Shown one piece after another: positions 41,301-53,694 of a DNA stretch of 64,000 nucleotides. The stretch lies in assembly GCA_027603945.1 (NCBI GenBank), contig JADIIU010000022.1, positions 1 to 64,000 of the forward strand, written 5' to 3'. Source of the DNA: Terramyces sp. JEL0728 (Eukaryota; Chytridiomycota; Chytridiomycetes; Rhizophydiales; Terramycetaceae). The position numbers and the translations under genes were made by a program. Position 1 is the first letter of the stretch. Each line of letters opens with the position of its first letter. The notes beneath the pieces are model-generated. The model ran no database searches and was not told the origin of the DNA. It worked only from the letters and a program-made list of their open reading frames with translations.

Positions 41301-43741
41301 CGGTTTTTCAATCTACTTCCTGCAATTGACCGGGTCTCAGTAGACAAAACAAGCATTGCTGCTGCTATTTTATTATTTATCAAGAGTATCCTTCTCTCTA
41401 GGAAAAAGAATTTGGCGGTTACCCAGGTTGAAGTCGAGCAGGAAGGAATTCTGCACGAACTGATTGATTATTTATTGAGAAAAAAAATCAGTCTGGAATC
41501 TATTAACCCAGACGATGTTGATTCCGTAATTATGCAGTGCATTAAATACCGTTTGACGGACCCTGCTATTCTCAAACTTGTTATTTATTTATTGCCGCAC
41601 ACAAAGGTAAAATTCAACTGAAATAGATTTCCAAGCTCGATGTTATGATTACCACACATTCAGCATACGACTCTATAGTCAAGGCGGACAATATTTTGAA
41701 CACCAAAGCAATCCCAGAGAATCATCCTGCAAAACCAATGCTCCTGACGCTTCTTTACGAAATTATGTTGCTCACTGGAAAGTTATCTATTGACCACTTG
41801 CCAAAGATAATGGCAAATTACCACGGTACACTTTCTGAATCAGATATATGTGCACTAAAGATCATTGTTGGCTACGAGCGGCTGCAAGACACTTCAATCA
41901 CCAACTACATTGGCCAATTTGCTAAAATCGAGCCAGTGCAGGAGTTTGTGCCTGTATTTGAAACTTTAAATGCTATTGACATACCTTGGATGGTACATTC
42001 TCTCAATTGGTTCCCTTCCGATAGAGATATACTTGAACTAGATTACAAGCAAAACAGTACATTTTCTAGCGGTATATCACCCACGTATGACCCAGCGTTC
42101 TTTCTGCTGTTGTTCTGGAACATTTTGCAACAGCCAGATTATGCAGATTTACACCTGTTGCTGGAATCAAACGTTGTTGGGATGGCTGTAATGGCATTGT
42201 CTAGCACCAGTCTAAATACCAAAAGTCTTGCTCACCATTTGATCTCCGACTTTTATGATTTGTTGTTAGAAAGCGATTTGAAAGAACGTAACCAAACATT
42301 ATTGGTATTATCAACCTTTAGAAATGCAATTGGGCCAACTGATGAAGAACCATACCCAAAAGTCCCTCAAATGATGGCATGTTTTGTTGCTCAATCGCTC
42401 GCAATCATGTTGAAACCAGATTCGGATCTGTACCCTCAAATCAACAGGTTCTGTTTACAACGCCCAGCTATGGATTTGACGGACGTTCCAATGTTTTACC
42501 AAATGTTTTACTCTCAATCATCAGACAACAGAAAAGACAGACATTGGATATTAAAATTAATATTGCACGGACTTGCCACCAAAGTAGATTTCCAGTTACT
42601 TAAACGTCGATTTGTACTTGATATTCTGCAAAGTTATTTTGTGTCGCCAATGGCTGACATGTTTGCGAAGCAGCTGGTATTCCAGGTTACCTCTTTTTAA
42701 TTTAGATCATTTTCAAATTGTGCGACATTCCATCTGCGGTGTCCACCTTGATTACTAGACAAGGAATACTAAGTTACCTGAAGGGGATTTCTGCAACCGT
42801 TTCTCTCAGCACTCCAAACAAAATACTCTTGGCTCTACCTGCACTTTTGTTGAGACTATTCAAGGCTTTTGTAAGCACACCTACGAAATGGGATGGGAAA
42901 GCAGACCGCACCTTCTATATGAATCAGTTTGTGGATGTAATTGAAGTTCTAGTGGCAAGGATAAACGAATTAGAGAACAGTAATACTTTATTTTCAAGTA
43001 CGGTTTATGCAAGAATTACCAATCTGTGCAACGATATTGCAGTTTACAATTCAGAAAACACGAATGGATTAAAATTCCATTCTGTATTATTGGTTAAAAT
43101 ATTGCACGGGATCCAGGCATTGCCAGATATGAATACAAAGCAGGTCGTTTATTTCGAAAATGATATTGATCAATTATTTACAGAAACAAACGATTCTAAA
43201 CGCAGCTTGCTTAACAAATTCAATCATCTCTTGATTAATGCTAAACCAATGCCATCAAGTAAGGATGGTGATTGTAATTTAGTAACTTTAATCAAGCGGT
43301 CCTTGACAAACAAAGTTACAGTTGAATTCCTGCGGTGGGTTTTGGAAGTGCAGCTAAACAGCCCATCTCTGCTCAAAAGCGCAGTGTTGCATCGACCAAT
43401 AGTCAAAGTTCTGTTGGAATCCTTGGATTCTACTTCTACAGCAGAGAAGCAGCTCGCCAGAACAATTTTGGTACTGATCGTCAAAGAAATGGATACTAAA
43501 ACCAAAAAGCGAAATATTGATGGTATGCAAGCAACTAATGTTAGATGAAATTGCTGAATCGGCTGATCCGGGTGTGGTTTCCAAGATAAAAGAATTGATC
43601 CAGTATACGCCTACTCCGCGGTATCTGTTGAGCGGAGGCATCATGAATGAAAGCTACCACAGTTTGGAGTTGGGCCACCTACTGAAAGTTTGCTGGGGCG
43701 AAAAGGCTAAAGTTGTCAACAACTGGCTCTCGAAGGGTTGA
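38350..43741 (+). CDS. Urb1/Npa1-type ribosome biogenesis protein
   Basis: Four introns (20, 20, 20, 22 nt) are removed to give 1769 aa, close to the length of yeast Urb1/Npa1. It is a large all-helical repeat protein. Recognisable segments are ALYMHTSKTLAKTITRTCLS-type helices near the N-terminus, SAGHSFLLKL-like AAAGHSFLLKLCTTVGSGVC, LNKSIASKSLQSNDVEIRFA, and the C-terminal ELIQYTPTPRYLLSGGIMNE with LLKVCWG. The family acts in early 60S pre-ribosome assembly in the nucleolus. The assignment rests on overall length and N- and C-terminal patterns rather than a catalytic motif. The ATG at 38350 follows an A-rich leader. Frame is kept across all four junctions, which supports the splicing. Confidence 0.85.
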
Positions 43742-43777
43742 TAGAAATTTCTTACAGTTTAAATTAAAATATACAAT

Positions 43778-44707
43778 TTATTTCAAACTCCTGAAACCAA
43801 AGTTTTGCATTTTCTTTGGTAATGGCTTTAAGCTCTGCCCTCTCTTTGGAATGGATAGCGCAGTGTCCATAAACGCAATATTTGAAAAGTTTTGGTTAGT
43901 CAGGCAGGACTTGGTAAGCTTGTTTACCCACCGCAGTATAACCACCATTGAATCTGAGTTAAAGTCCAGCATTGTTGGTTTAAAGTCATGGATCGATGGG
44001 TAGAATGACACTTTAAACCCGAATGACTTTTGGTTAATGCTTTTTGGTTCTTTGGGGAATATCTTGCATGTGTGGTCCAGTCGGATTGATAGAATAACGC
44101 TTCGGTCTTTGAATGAGCGGAACACTGTAAATTTGTTTTTGGTAATACTGCACCATCTCTTCTTTCCTACTGAATCTGGAGTGCTGGAAAAGTACAGTTC
44201 ACCCTCGTGGTCCGGAAACTGCACTTCTTTGATTGTATTTACATTTGGGGTATCTGGCAATTGGAGTTCGTCCAACATTGCGGTGAACAAGTCTGGGATA
44301 CCACCAACGGAAACACCAGAGTCTGACGAGTTTAATTTTTCTGGAGGAGAATAAGTTAGAGAAGCGTTCAAGTCTTTGGCAGAAGCACTATGATTAGACA
44401 AATAATACCTTCCGGTTGCTGGATCCGAGTGTCTTCTTGGTGGGATAGAGAGGTTTGCCAAATCTTCCAGCCCATACTCTTCAAATATCCAATCTCGTCC
44501 GGTATAAGTTTCTCCTACTTCTGCAGTAAGTTTAATTTCAGATATTTGTTGGTAAGCCAGCGATTTTTGCGAATCATCCCATGATGAACTGGAGTTTGGA
44601 TGCTGTTCGATATGAGCTGGTTTTCTAATTCGAAGTGAATTGGAATTCTTTCTTTGATGAAACGAAGAATTCTTTAAAGTTGGCATTGAATTTGTTACGT
44701 TTAACAT
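43778..44707 (-). CDS. PH-domain protein with disordered N-terminus
   Basis: Intronless, 309 aa. The first half is Ser/Asn-rich and disordered. Residues about 165-290 form a PH domain: EGELYFSSTPDSVGKKRWCS (beta1-beta2), FTVFRSFKDRSVILSIRLDH, KSFGFKVSFYPSIHDFKPTM and the C-terminal helix MVVILRWVNKLTKSC with the conserved Trp. Phosphoinositide binding is likely but not certain; the basic patch in the beta1-beta2 loop is weak (GKKRW). It converges with Urb1 (36 nt gap). No other domain is seen. Family unassigned. Confidence 0.75.
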   Translation of the reverse strand: MLNVTNSMPTLKNSSFHQRKNSNSLRIRKPAHIEQHPNSSSSWDDSQKSLAYQQISEIKLTAEVGETYTGRDWIFEEYGLEDLANLSIPPRRHSDPATGRYYLSNHSASAKDLNASLTYSPPEKLNSSDSGVSVGGIPDLFTAMLDELQLPDTPNVNTIKEVQFPDHEGELYFSSTPDSVGKKRWCSITKNKFTVFRSFKDRSVILSIRLDHTCKIFPKEPKSINQKSFGFKVSFYPSIHDFKPTMLDFNSDSMVVILRWVNKLTKSCLTNQNFSNIAFMDTALSIPKRGQSLKPLPKKMQNFGFRSLK

Positions 44708-45155
44708 TTATATGAGGAGTTGCACTTTTGGATTTTACTTTCTTAATTAAATATCAACACTGATGCGGGCTCAATCCTATGAATGAGGTTCTCAGAGATT
44801 TGATTGTGGCAAATTCTAGGGTGGGTCATTCCCAAGGGGTGAATGGAGGAGCCTGCAAAACCAAAGTCCCCCTAAGTAGGGTTAGTCCTGCTAGCATAGG
44901 GAGAAGGCGCAATCAGGATTCGTTATTCTGACGTTTTGCTACATGGGAAATTTGGCATGTGCGTCATAGTTTGATGGTTTCAAACTGATGTTATCGGAAA
45001 CTGCATTTTGCGGACTGCCGCATAATTCAATGACCATCTTCCATGTCCTTGATGCCAGCCAAGGCCGTAGAAATAGGCTTCCAATAGTACATTATTGAAT
45101 GAATCCGCCTGGGTTGATCATGATTATTCACCAGCCATATGGCATCTAGGAAGCC

Positions 45156-45214
45156 TGTTTGATTTGACATTGCCTCTAGATGCATGTTTGATTTTGACAT
45201 TGCCTCTAGATGCA
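45156..45214. repeat. Tandem repeat, 29/30-bp unit, two copies
   Basis: The unit TGTTTGATTT(T)GACATTGCC plus TCTAGATGCA occurs twice head to tail (45156-45184 and 45185-45214), differing by one T. It lies in the 1.1-kb gene-free region. Confidence 0.85.
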
Positions 45215-45748
45215 TTCGGCAAGGTATTCTCGCACAATTAAGCTACCAGATAAAGTAATGCAATACCACAGAGTTTCAATTGCCGATACCGCAAGCTGCC
45301 AAAGGAAGGCGAGTCCAACCTTTGAGGTGAGTCAATTCAAGCAGAATGACAGAAAGTAGCCGGTTTATAGCGCTTGTTCTAAAATCTCGGTTATCACCTC
45401 TGAGCAGGCGGACATATCACCAGTAGGTTCCTTATACCGTGCCAGTTAACTTCCCAAGGCACAGCCCAAGAACAAACCTCCAGCTGTTATCACGTCGAAT
45501 GGATAGCTTTCACGAACCAATCTGACTTATTAACCACAGACAGCTCAAAACTGCACATTGATGGTTTCAAGCACCGATATGCCTTATCAACGCCAATCAC
45601 GGAAGAATCACGCAGCACTACAAACCGCTAGAGAGCACTCGCTAATCCACATATACCTTACTCGAAAATAAAGAATTTTGGGTGAAATATTGAACTTACT
45701 GAGTAGGTCACAAGACTGTGACAAGCCGCCTGAGTTTTGGCTTCGCTC

Positions 45749-45758
45749 TATATTTAAA
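45749..45758 (+). promoter_or_regulatory. TATA-like box before arginase
   Basis: TATATTTAAA lies 28 nt before the arginase ATG. The short spacing matches that seen before several other genes here. Motif evidence only. Confidence 0.35.
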
Positions 45759-45785
45759 CACGAAGAATTTTTTATAAACTTGAAA

Positions 45786-46887
45786 ATGGAGGGTGAAGCA
45801 CAACATATCAAAAAAAGACAAAAGTACAGTCACTTGTACGAAAAGATTCAACGCTCTACTCCTCCTCCTGGAACTCCACCAGTTGAAGAACAGCGGTACT
45901 TGTCTCAACCTCACACTGTTGAAGTCATCGGTGTATCATTCTCTGCTGGACAGGTAAATTTGCGACTAATGGACAGCCTAAAGATGGATGTGAAGTCGGC
46001 CCACACTTGATGATCAAAGCCGGAGTTCTTGACCAAATGGAAGGATTGGGGTGGGTTGTTGAATGCCCAGATGCTTTGCCATCGTATGAACATCTCGAAC
46101 CTGAAGAGGAGGAAGAAGGCAAATACGGACTTTTGAAGAATGTCGAATATGTCTCTCGCGTTACTGAAAAAATCCACCATAAATTAAAGAAAGCTGCAAA
46201 GAAGGGCCACCTTGCTCTTACTTTGGGAGGTGATCATTCAATCGGCATGGCTACTGTTTCTGGAGCACTTGCTGCGTATCCTGACATTGGTGTAATTTGG
46301 GTGTAAGTATTCGCTAATGTAGTGATGCGCATGCGGATATCAACACTGCTGAAACTACTGAAAGCGGCAACTTGCACGGATGCCCAGTTTCCTTTTTGAT
46401 GGGAATCGGCCCAAAGATTAAGGCTTTCGACTGGCTGAAATCAACACTTAAACCAAACAGAATTGTGTATATTGGCCTTCGTGATGTTGATGCTGGAGAG
46501 AAAAAGATCTTGAAGGAACACAATATAAAGTGCTTCTCAATGCACGAAGTAGACAAATTAGGGATCGGAAAAGTTATGGAGCAAACCTATGAGCATCTTG
46601 GCCGCAAATCTCCAATCCACCTTTCCTTTGATGTAGATGCGTTGGATCCTTCTGTTGCCCCATCTACCGGCACTCCAGTTAGAGGCGGCCTCACTTTCAG
46701 AGAAGGCCATTATATCTGCGAATCCATCTTTGAAACTGGAAGATTAGTTTCTATGGACATGGTAGAAGTTAACCCTGAATTAGCAGATGATGAAAAGTCA
46801 CGTCAAGCAACTGTCAATGTAAATAGGTTTTAACCTTAGGTTGGATGTTCGTTAATCAGAGCTGCTATGGGAGAATCCCTTTTGTAA
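45786..46887 (+). CDS. Arginase
   Basis: Introns of 23, 20 and 21 nt are removed to give 345 aa. Arginase hydrolyses arginine to ornithine and urea with a binuclear manganese centre. Metal ligands are visible: [16 protein letters not shown] (His), [20 protein letters not shown] (Asp-His-Asp) and [20 protein letters not shown] (two Asp). [14 protein letters not shown] and [20 protein letters not shown] complete the fold. The second intron (46303-46322, GTAAGTATTCGCTAATGTAG) falls inside the first base of the DAHAD aspartate codon region; without its removal the active site is destroyed. The start [13 protein letters not shown] is preceded by a TATA-like box. Confidence 0.95.
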
Positions 46888-47049
46888 AAGAATAACTTTT
46901 TTAATAATCCAATAAATCAATTCTGATCTTCTATTGGCCGTCGCTTCACGTTGAGCATAATGGACACACGTCATTCTTTATTCTCCGATTATTGTCAGTC
47001 TTCAATTTTCATCATCATTAATTTAATTCAGTCATTAGACAATTTATAA

Positions 47050-48460
<1,411 letters not shown>

Positions 48461-48519
48461 ATTTTATTAAATAAATGTGAAGTCATCTTGAATGTGGCTT
48501 GGTAATTGATATCCGAGAA

Positions 48520-51500
48520 ATGAATGAAATAAGACTTTTACCAATGGAAGACGAGGAAAATATGGAGACTGAGTCATTCATAGAGAACCCAAATGCGGAA
48601 TCCCTGAATGAGGAATCAGAAATTGCTGATCAACCACGAGTAAAGGAAATGCAAGAAGTACGGCAGGTTTAACTTAGGCATTAAACAAATCACACCCTTT
48701 TGGCATTAAAATTTGGAAACCGGCATTATATCCCAAGCATCGAAGCATTGACACCAAATCGTACCAAGCGCTACACTCTATTCCCGGGCAGAGATCATCG
48801 CAGTTCACACCCGGGAATCTATGTTGGACGTTATTGTTTGGCTGGTGGATTGCGCTAGTGTATATTATAACCGGGATATCCTTCTTTCTCCCAGTATGGA
48901 TCGTTGGGCTAGCAGGATCAACACTTTTAAAATGTATCGGAATAGAGAGTGGAAAAACGCTAAAGGAAATGGAATCATTTGGGGAATACATGCATGTAAC
49001 GGAAAGATTAAGTTTAGGTCATGTTTAATCTGTCTGGTTATCTATTTTGGCCGTTCAACAAATTTGTAGCTCGTGTTATTGTGGGAGATAACATTCCAGA
49101 TATATATGCGGAAATGCCTCCTTCCCAAATCCCGCTACTGTCTGATAGCAATTACAACCAAGATGATATTCAAATAGAAGTAGATCAGCAAATTCCAAGT
49201 TCAAGCACTTTCACCGCGGCGCCTGGTAGGATTCGAAGGGATGACTATCTTCAAAGTCAGTCCAATTTGGATTCGGAAGAATCTTGGTCGGTAGATTCAA
49301 TTCGCAACGAAAAATCCTCAACTACTGCGAGAATTATCCACTCGCTGAAAACAAGCTATAACAGAGGCTTTGCCAGATTCTATTTTTCATTGGTTGCTTG
49401 GGGTTTACTGACTCCGCTGCACTTACTTGTTGGCGGTGCATGCTATTTCCTGATTGTACCAATTCCGATGGGTAAAACTAGCTACTACCTACTCAGACAC
49501 TTGTATCGACATCCTCTTAAATTGGTTGCAAAGCATTGCGATGGCTTTAGCGAATATTCAAATCTACATCTGAGCGAAGCTCAGTCACTGGACAACCGCC
49601 ATCCTAATCCTCAAGAAGACAATGTTGCTGGAAACACAAGGCCAAAGAGTTACTATTATTGGAGTCAAGAGACTGCGCTGCATACCAAACAACCTGCCAT
49701 ATCCCAATCTGATGAAAACAGTCAACTTAATATCCTCCCGCCAATCATAGCAACTCCGTCCTTGAGTTCTACCAGAAATTTTTCCAATCCTACTCACAAA
49801 GAGTATCAAATTGTATTATGTATTTATCATGCTATGGGGCTGGAATACTTCAAGTATACAATCGGTGGAATCAACATTATATTTATCAATCTTTTATCTA
49901 TGATTGTATTTACATTGGTTGATTTCTACATTATTGGTCCACAAAACGGGTACACTGGCATTGCAGACAAAATGGTGATCTTTTTCGCTGGATTATTGAG
50001 CACAATCCCATTGGCGTTCTTTATTGGAATGGCAGTTTCGAGTATCACAGCAGAAACCGGCTCAGTAGCTGTTGGTTCAGTGATCAATGCAACTTTTGGA
50101 AGTATCATCGAAATTATACTCTATGCGTTTGGACTAATGGAGGGCAGGGAAGAACTGGTACAGGGAGCAATGATTGGGTCTTTTTTGGTGGGTCTATTGG
50201 CGCTACCAGGAGTGTCCATGTTTTCTGGCGGCATCAAGAGAACAGAGCAGCGTTTCAACATCAAGAGTGCCAGTGTTACAAGCACGATGCTTCTAGTTGC
50301 GGTTGTGGGTGTATTTACCCCTACACTTTTCCAAAATATTCACGGCACTTATGAATTCATCTGCAAATCTTGCCCAGCGTCTGATAAGGGACATTCCTGT
50401 AAAGATTGCAGGATTTATCAACCGCATCCCACTGCAGATCCTATTTACAAATCATCTACGCGTCCTTTGATGTACATTTGCGCTGTCATTTTGCTCTTAA
50501 CGTATGCAATTGGGCTTTGGTTCACACTAAGAACGCATGCCGCTCACATTTATCCTGAAAAAAAGAAAAAGCACATCAGATTACCAACGGTGGAGTTGGA
50601 GGCAACTTTAGTTTCTCCTGAACCCTCCCATCCAGACAAAATTGTCAATCAGCTCAGATCAAAGAAACCCTCGAGAACAAAGTCGGTGGCTTCGAATTCA
50701 TCAACAAACCCATCAATTAGAAAGAGGAAAACCCACCTGTCAAAATTGAAAACTACCCCATTGAGTTCCGTCCAGCAAACGCCATCTACCCCAGTGGACA
50801 ATTCCTCTGACTCATCTTCTGAGGGTGACGGCCATGGCCATGGAAGCCCTGGGTGGGATTTAGCCAAAAGTGCCGGTATTCTATTGGGATGCACTGTTGC
50901 TTATAGTTTGATTGCAGAAGTTTTGATTGACTCTTTGGATGAAATTTTGGAAATATTGCCAATGTCTGAAAAAACTTTGGGATTAACCATTTTCGCGATC
51001 GTTCCAACTGTAACTGAATTCTGTAACACCATTCTAACGTAGATAACGCGATTGCCTTTGCCGCAGGTGGTAACATAGTCCTGTCTTTAGAAATTGGGTC
51101 AGCATATGCGATTCAAGTTGCACTACTTCAAATTCCTGCCTTGGTGGGATTTTCGGCTTTGTGGAACACTTATGGCAGAGCCTTGGCAGAAACAGATAAA
51201 CCTGGAAAGTATATCGCTGGCGCCTTACAACTAGCAGCACTTCCATTTACAACATCCGATGAAACAGCAGAGAGAGTCAAAAATCAATTCAATTCCGACT
51301 TTACCCTTGTATTTCCTAGATGGGAGTTTTACACGATTTTGTTTAGTGTTTTCTTGCGTAAGTAGTAATTAACATAGTTACATATGTCTATTTGGAGGGG
51401 AAAAGCAATTATTTCAAAGGAGCCTTGCTGCTACTTACGTATATCATACTCATTGTTGCGTTCTTTTTTGAGCCAGTTGTTTCTGGAGCTTCGATCCCAT

Positions 51501-51520
51501 ACGCAGCGATTTCATTGTGA
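48520..51520 (+). CDS. CAX/VNX1-type vacuolar cation/H+ exchanger
   Basis: Four introns (20, 22, 20, 20 nt) are removed to give 972 aa. An acidic N-terminus and FTPGNLCWTLLFGWWIALVY, typical of the YNL321W/Vnx1 group, precede the exchanger core. The first repeat shows ISTAETG-like SSITAETGSVAVGSVINATF and GSIIEIILYAFGLMEG. The second repeat is LGLTIFAIVPTVTEFYNAIA and NIVLSLEIGSAYAIQVALLQ. Between them lies a long Ser/Thr/Pro-rich loop with a His-rich HGHGSPGW motif and a CxxC-rich segment (CKSCPASDKGHSCKDC). The family exchanges Ca2+, Na+ or K+ against H+ at vacuoles. The third and fourth introns restore the second repeat and the final helices; the stop follows ASIPYAAISL. Eleven or more helices are expected. 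Confidence 0.88.
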
Positions 51521-51588
51521 TTAATAATTCAGTATTACTTTTTTATGTGTTTTACCATGATGTGAGTCACTCGATCTATTTTCACCAA

Positions 51589-52107
51589 ATGATTCACAGA
51601 GCAATATTTAAACACGCAAAGAACTATTCGACCATGAAAAAGAAAATCAATTTTTACAGCCAAATCAAACAGTATGGAGAATTCTCAAACTTTCATAGAG
51701 CTGAGGTGGAGATTAATGGCGCTCTTTGGCCAACAACAGAGCATTACTTCCAAGCTCAAAAATTCCCGGATAATCCAGAGATTATAAAGATGATTCAAGA
51801 AGCAGAAACGCCAAGTGTTGCTAAAAGACTAGGCGGAAGTAGACAGTTCCCTTTGCGACCTGACTGGGAGAGTGTAAAGGACGGTGTAATGATGGATGCT
51901 CTTAGGGCCAAATTCACACAGCATAGGAATTTGAAGGCCATGCTGCTACAAACTGGGGATGCGTATCTGAATGAACATACACGAAACGATTCCTACTGGG
52001 CTGATGGAGGAGATGGAACTGGAAAGAATAGGCTGGGAATGTTGTTGATGAAACTGCGGGCTGAACTGCAGGAAGATGATAAATCTGACTGGGACCTTTG
52101 CGAGTAA
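51589..52107 (+). CDS. NADAR-domain protein (YbiA-like N-glycosidase)
   Basis: Intronless, 172 aa. A single NADAR (DUF1768/YbiA) domain: INFYSQIKQYGEFSNFHRAE, WPTTEHYFQAQKF, AKRLGGSRQFPLRPDW, MMDALRAKFTQHRNLKAMLL, LNEHTRNDSYWADGGDGTGK and NRLGMLLMKLR. Bacterial YbiA acts as an N-glycosidase on riboflavin intermediates, and related domains remove ADP-ribose; which applies here is unknown. All motif positions, including the EH-Y-FQAQKF helix and the DSYWADGGDGTGKN active-site segment, are intact. The start may instead be the ATG at 51634 (MKKKINFYS), where bacterial homologs begin. Close to the preceding exchanger (68 nt). Confidence 0.9.
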   Translation: MIHRAIFKHAKNYSTMKKKINFYSQIKQYGEFSNFHRAEVEINGALWPTTEHYFQAQKFPDNPEIIKMIQEAETPSVAKRLGGSRQFPLRPDWESVKDGVMMDALRAKFTQHRNLKAMLLQTGDAYLNEHTRNDSYWADGGDGTGKNRLGMLLMKLRAELQEDDKSDWDLCE

Positions 52108-52315
52108 ATGTGCCTTAATATATAATATCAATTTGCTTTCTCCTTTAAAATAGACCACAGATGAACTTGACCGAGCTGTCCTTGTCCTATGATGATGTAG
52201 ATCCGCTCTTTGGAAAGGGTGAAACATCTAGTCAGTCATCCTGTGGAACTAAATTATATTTTGATACGCTCATTGCACTTTTTTGCAATCCAGTTTTTTA
52301 CCCAAAGTTAAAAAA

Positions 52316-53667
52316 ATGCAAGCTGACAAAGTGCCTTCGATAGTGGACGAATCAGACAGATTCTTGCAAACCTTGTCAGAAACTCTACTGGAAACGCAGT
52401 CAGAGTCGTTCAACCTTGATTCGTGGTTCAACAATTCGCTTAAAGTACATTTCGATAACCTAGCCTCTCCTGCTATTGAACAACCACAATTATTTAATGA
52501 CACAGCTGTTGATTAAGCAGCTGATAGCGAAACGGTCTGGAGAGAACCACAACATGTACTCTCTTGTCAGAGTGTTGGAAATGATCAACAGCTTGGCATT
52601 TGAAAAACAATCCGAAGAGTATTTTGATTCTAAACTAGTACAAAATATATTGCAGAGATAGTTAGATTTACAAGCACCGAAGACGGACTTGCAGCTGATT
52701 TGATCAATTCTATAATGAATATTGTAAAGAGTGGAAGTCCAACTGGGGGAGATATTATCAAATTGCATAGGATATATCAGGTACCTAATCCACCAGACAT
52801 TGGATATCTTCGTGCGGCGGATATTATGGAAGCGCTATTGAGGGATTCATTTGCTCCTGGGCATCCCACTTCACACATGAAAGAAAAGTACTCCAAACTA
52901 ACATAGATTATGGCTGCTGGCCTACGGTGCATTTGGTGGACCAACTTCAACCAAAGAATCGGTGGAACTAGGGCACAAGAAGCTGATTCAACTAGATCAT
53001 GTGTTGACAAGGATCACTTCAATGTCTCAAATACACGAGCAATTCGATTCGATATTGGAGTTATTACTGGAGCCTATCTGTTCTACCGCACTTGTAATGT
53101 GGCTCAAGAGAAAGTTGTTTGATGACGAGTTTTATGAATGGACTGCCTTTACAATGGGAGATACGCCAATGGCATTCCATATTCTGGATGAAGTAATTTT
53201 GTATTTACCTAGATTGCGATTAATCATCCAACCCACAGAGCAAAAGTATTTGACATTTGGTTATCGCTATTCGAAAGAAATTTTGACATGCTTGATGCAA
53301 AAATTGCAACTCTAGTTGTCGTACTTGATTGCTAATGTAGATTCAATTCCGAGAAAAGTTTCTTGACCATTTCGTACTGTTGTTCCACTTGAACTTTGGA
53401 AAGCAGATTTTGTCTTACTTGGCCCAGAAAGCCGAGGCAATAGATCCTTCCTTGATTGTCTATTTCTTGAACAAGATTATCCCAGATCTAGAGATGCCAT
53501 TGCCCGTCAAGATATATGGGATTATTTTGCGAATGTTGATACCTTGCCCAGCGAGCACAGTCAAATCTAGCCAAGCGATTTCTCGATTGCTGTCTACTGG
53601 AAATCATATGGATTTGCCACCCGAGGATGCAATTTTACATGAACAATTAGAAACCGCAGTTTTATAA
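52316..53667 (+). CDS. Probable NELF-C/D (TH1) subunit homolog
   Basis: Five introns (19, 20, 19, about 32 and 20 nt) are removed to give 413 aa. The joined protein follows the order of the TH1/NELF-C/D family: a helical N-terminal part, then NPPDIGYLRAADIMEALLRD with SFAPGHPTSHMKEKLWLLAY (the family block around FKPG...HKHKY-x2-LAYAAS), LALDEI-like AFHILDEVILYLPRLRLI, and the C-terminal REKFLDHFVLLFHLNFGKQI and IDPSLIVYFLNKIIPDLEMP. NELF-C/D is part of the negative elongation factor that pauses RNA polymerase II in animals; it is absent from yeast. The 32-nt intron and the 5' end are less certain, and an upstream open frame at 52161 could add an exon. Confidence 0.65.
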
Positions 53668-53694
53668 AAAGTATTAAATAGTGCCAAGCAAACA

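Larger units (their letters stand above)
44708..45785. other. 1.1-kb gene-free region
   Basis: The longest stretch without a supported gene. Short open frames exist on both strands but none carries a motif or an intron signature. Base composition looks less AT-rich than the other spacers. A tandem repeat lies at 45156-45214. No tRNA, 5S rRNA or spliceosomal snRNA core could be recognised by eye. An unannotated structured RNA is possible. The right end contains the probable arginase promoter (TATATTTAAA at 45749). Confidence 0.5.

Noticed and set aside
44760..45660. Candidate tRNA, 5S rRNA or snRNA in the gene-free region
   Set aside because: No B-box of the GGTTCGAATCC type with a foldable cloverleaf, and no U1, U2, U4, U5 or U6 core motif could be found by eye.
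52161..52315. Upstream open frame as first exon of the NELF-C/D-like gene
   Set aside because: No donor/acceptor pair joins it in frame without a forced intron, so the ATG at 52316 was used; not fully excluded.
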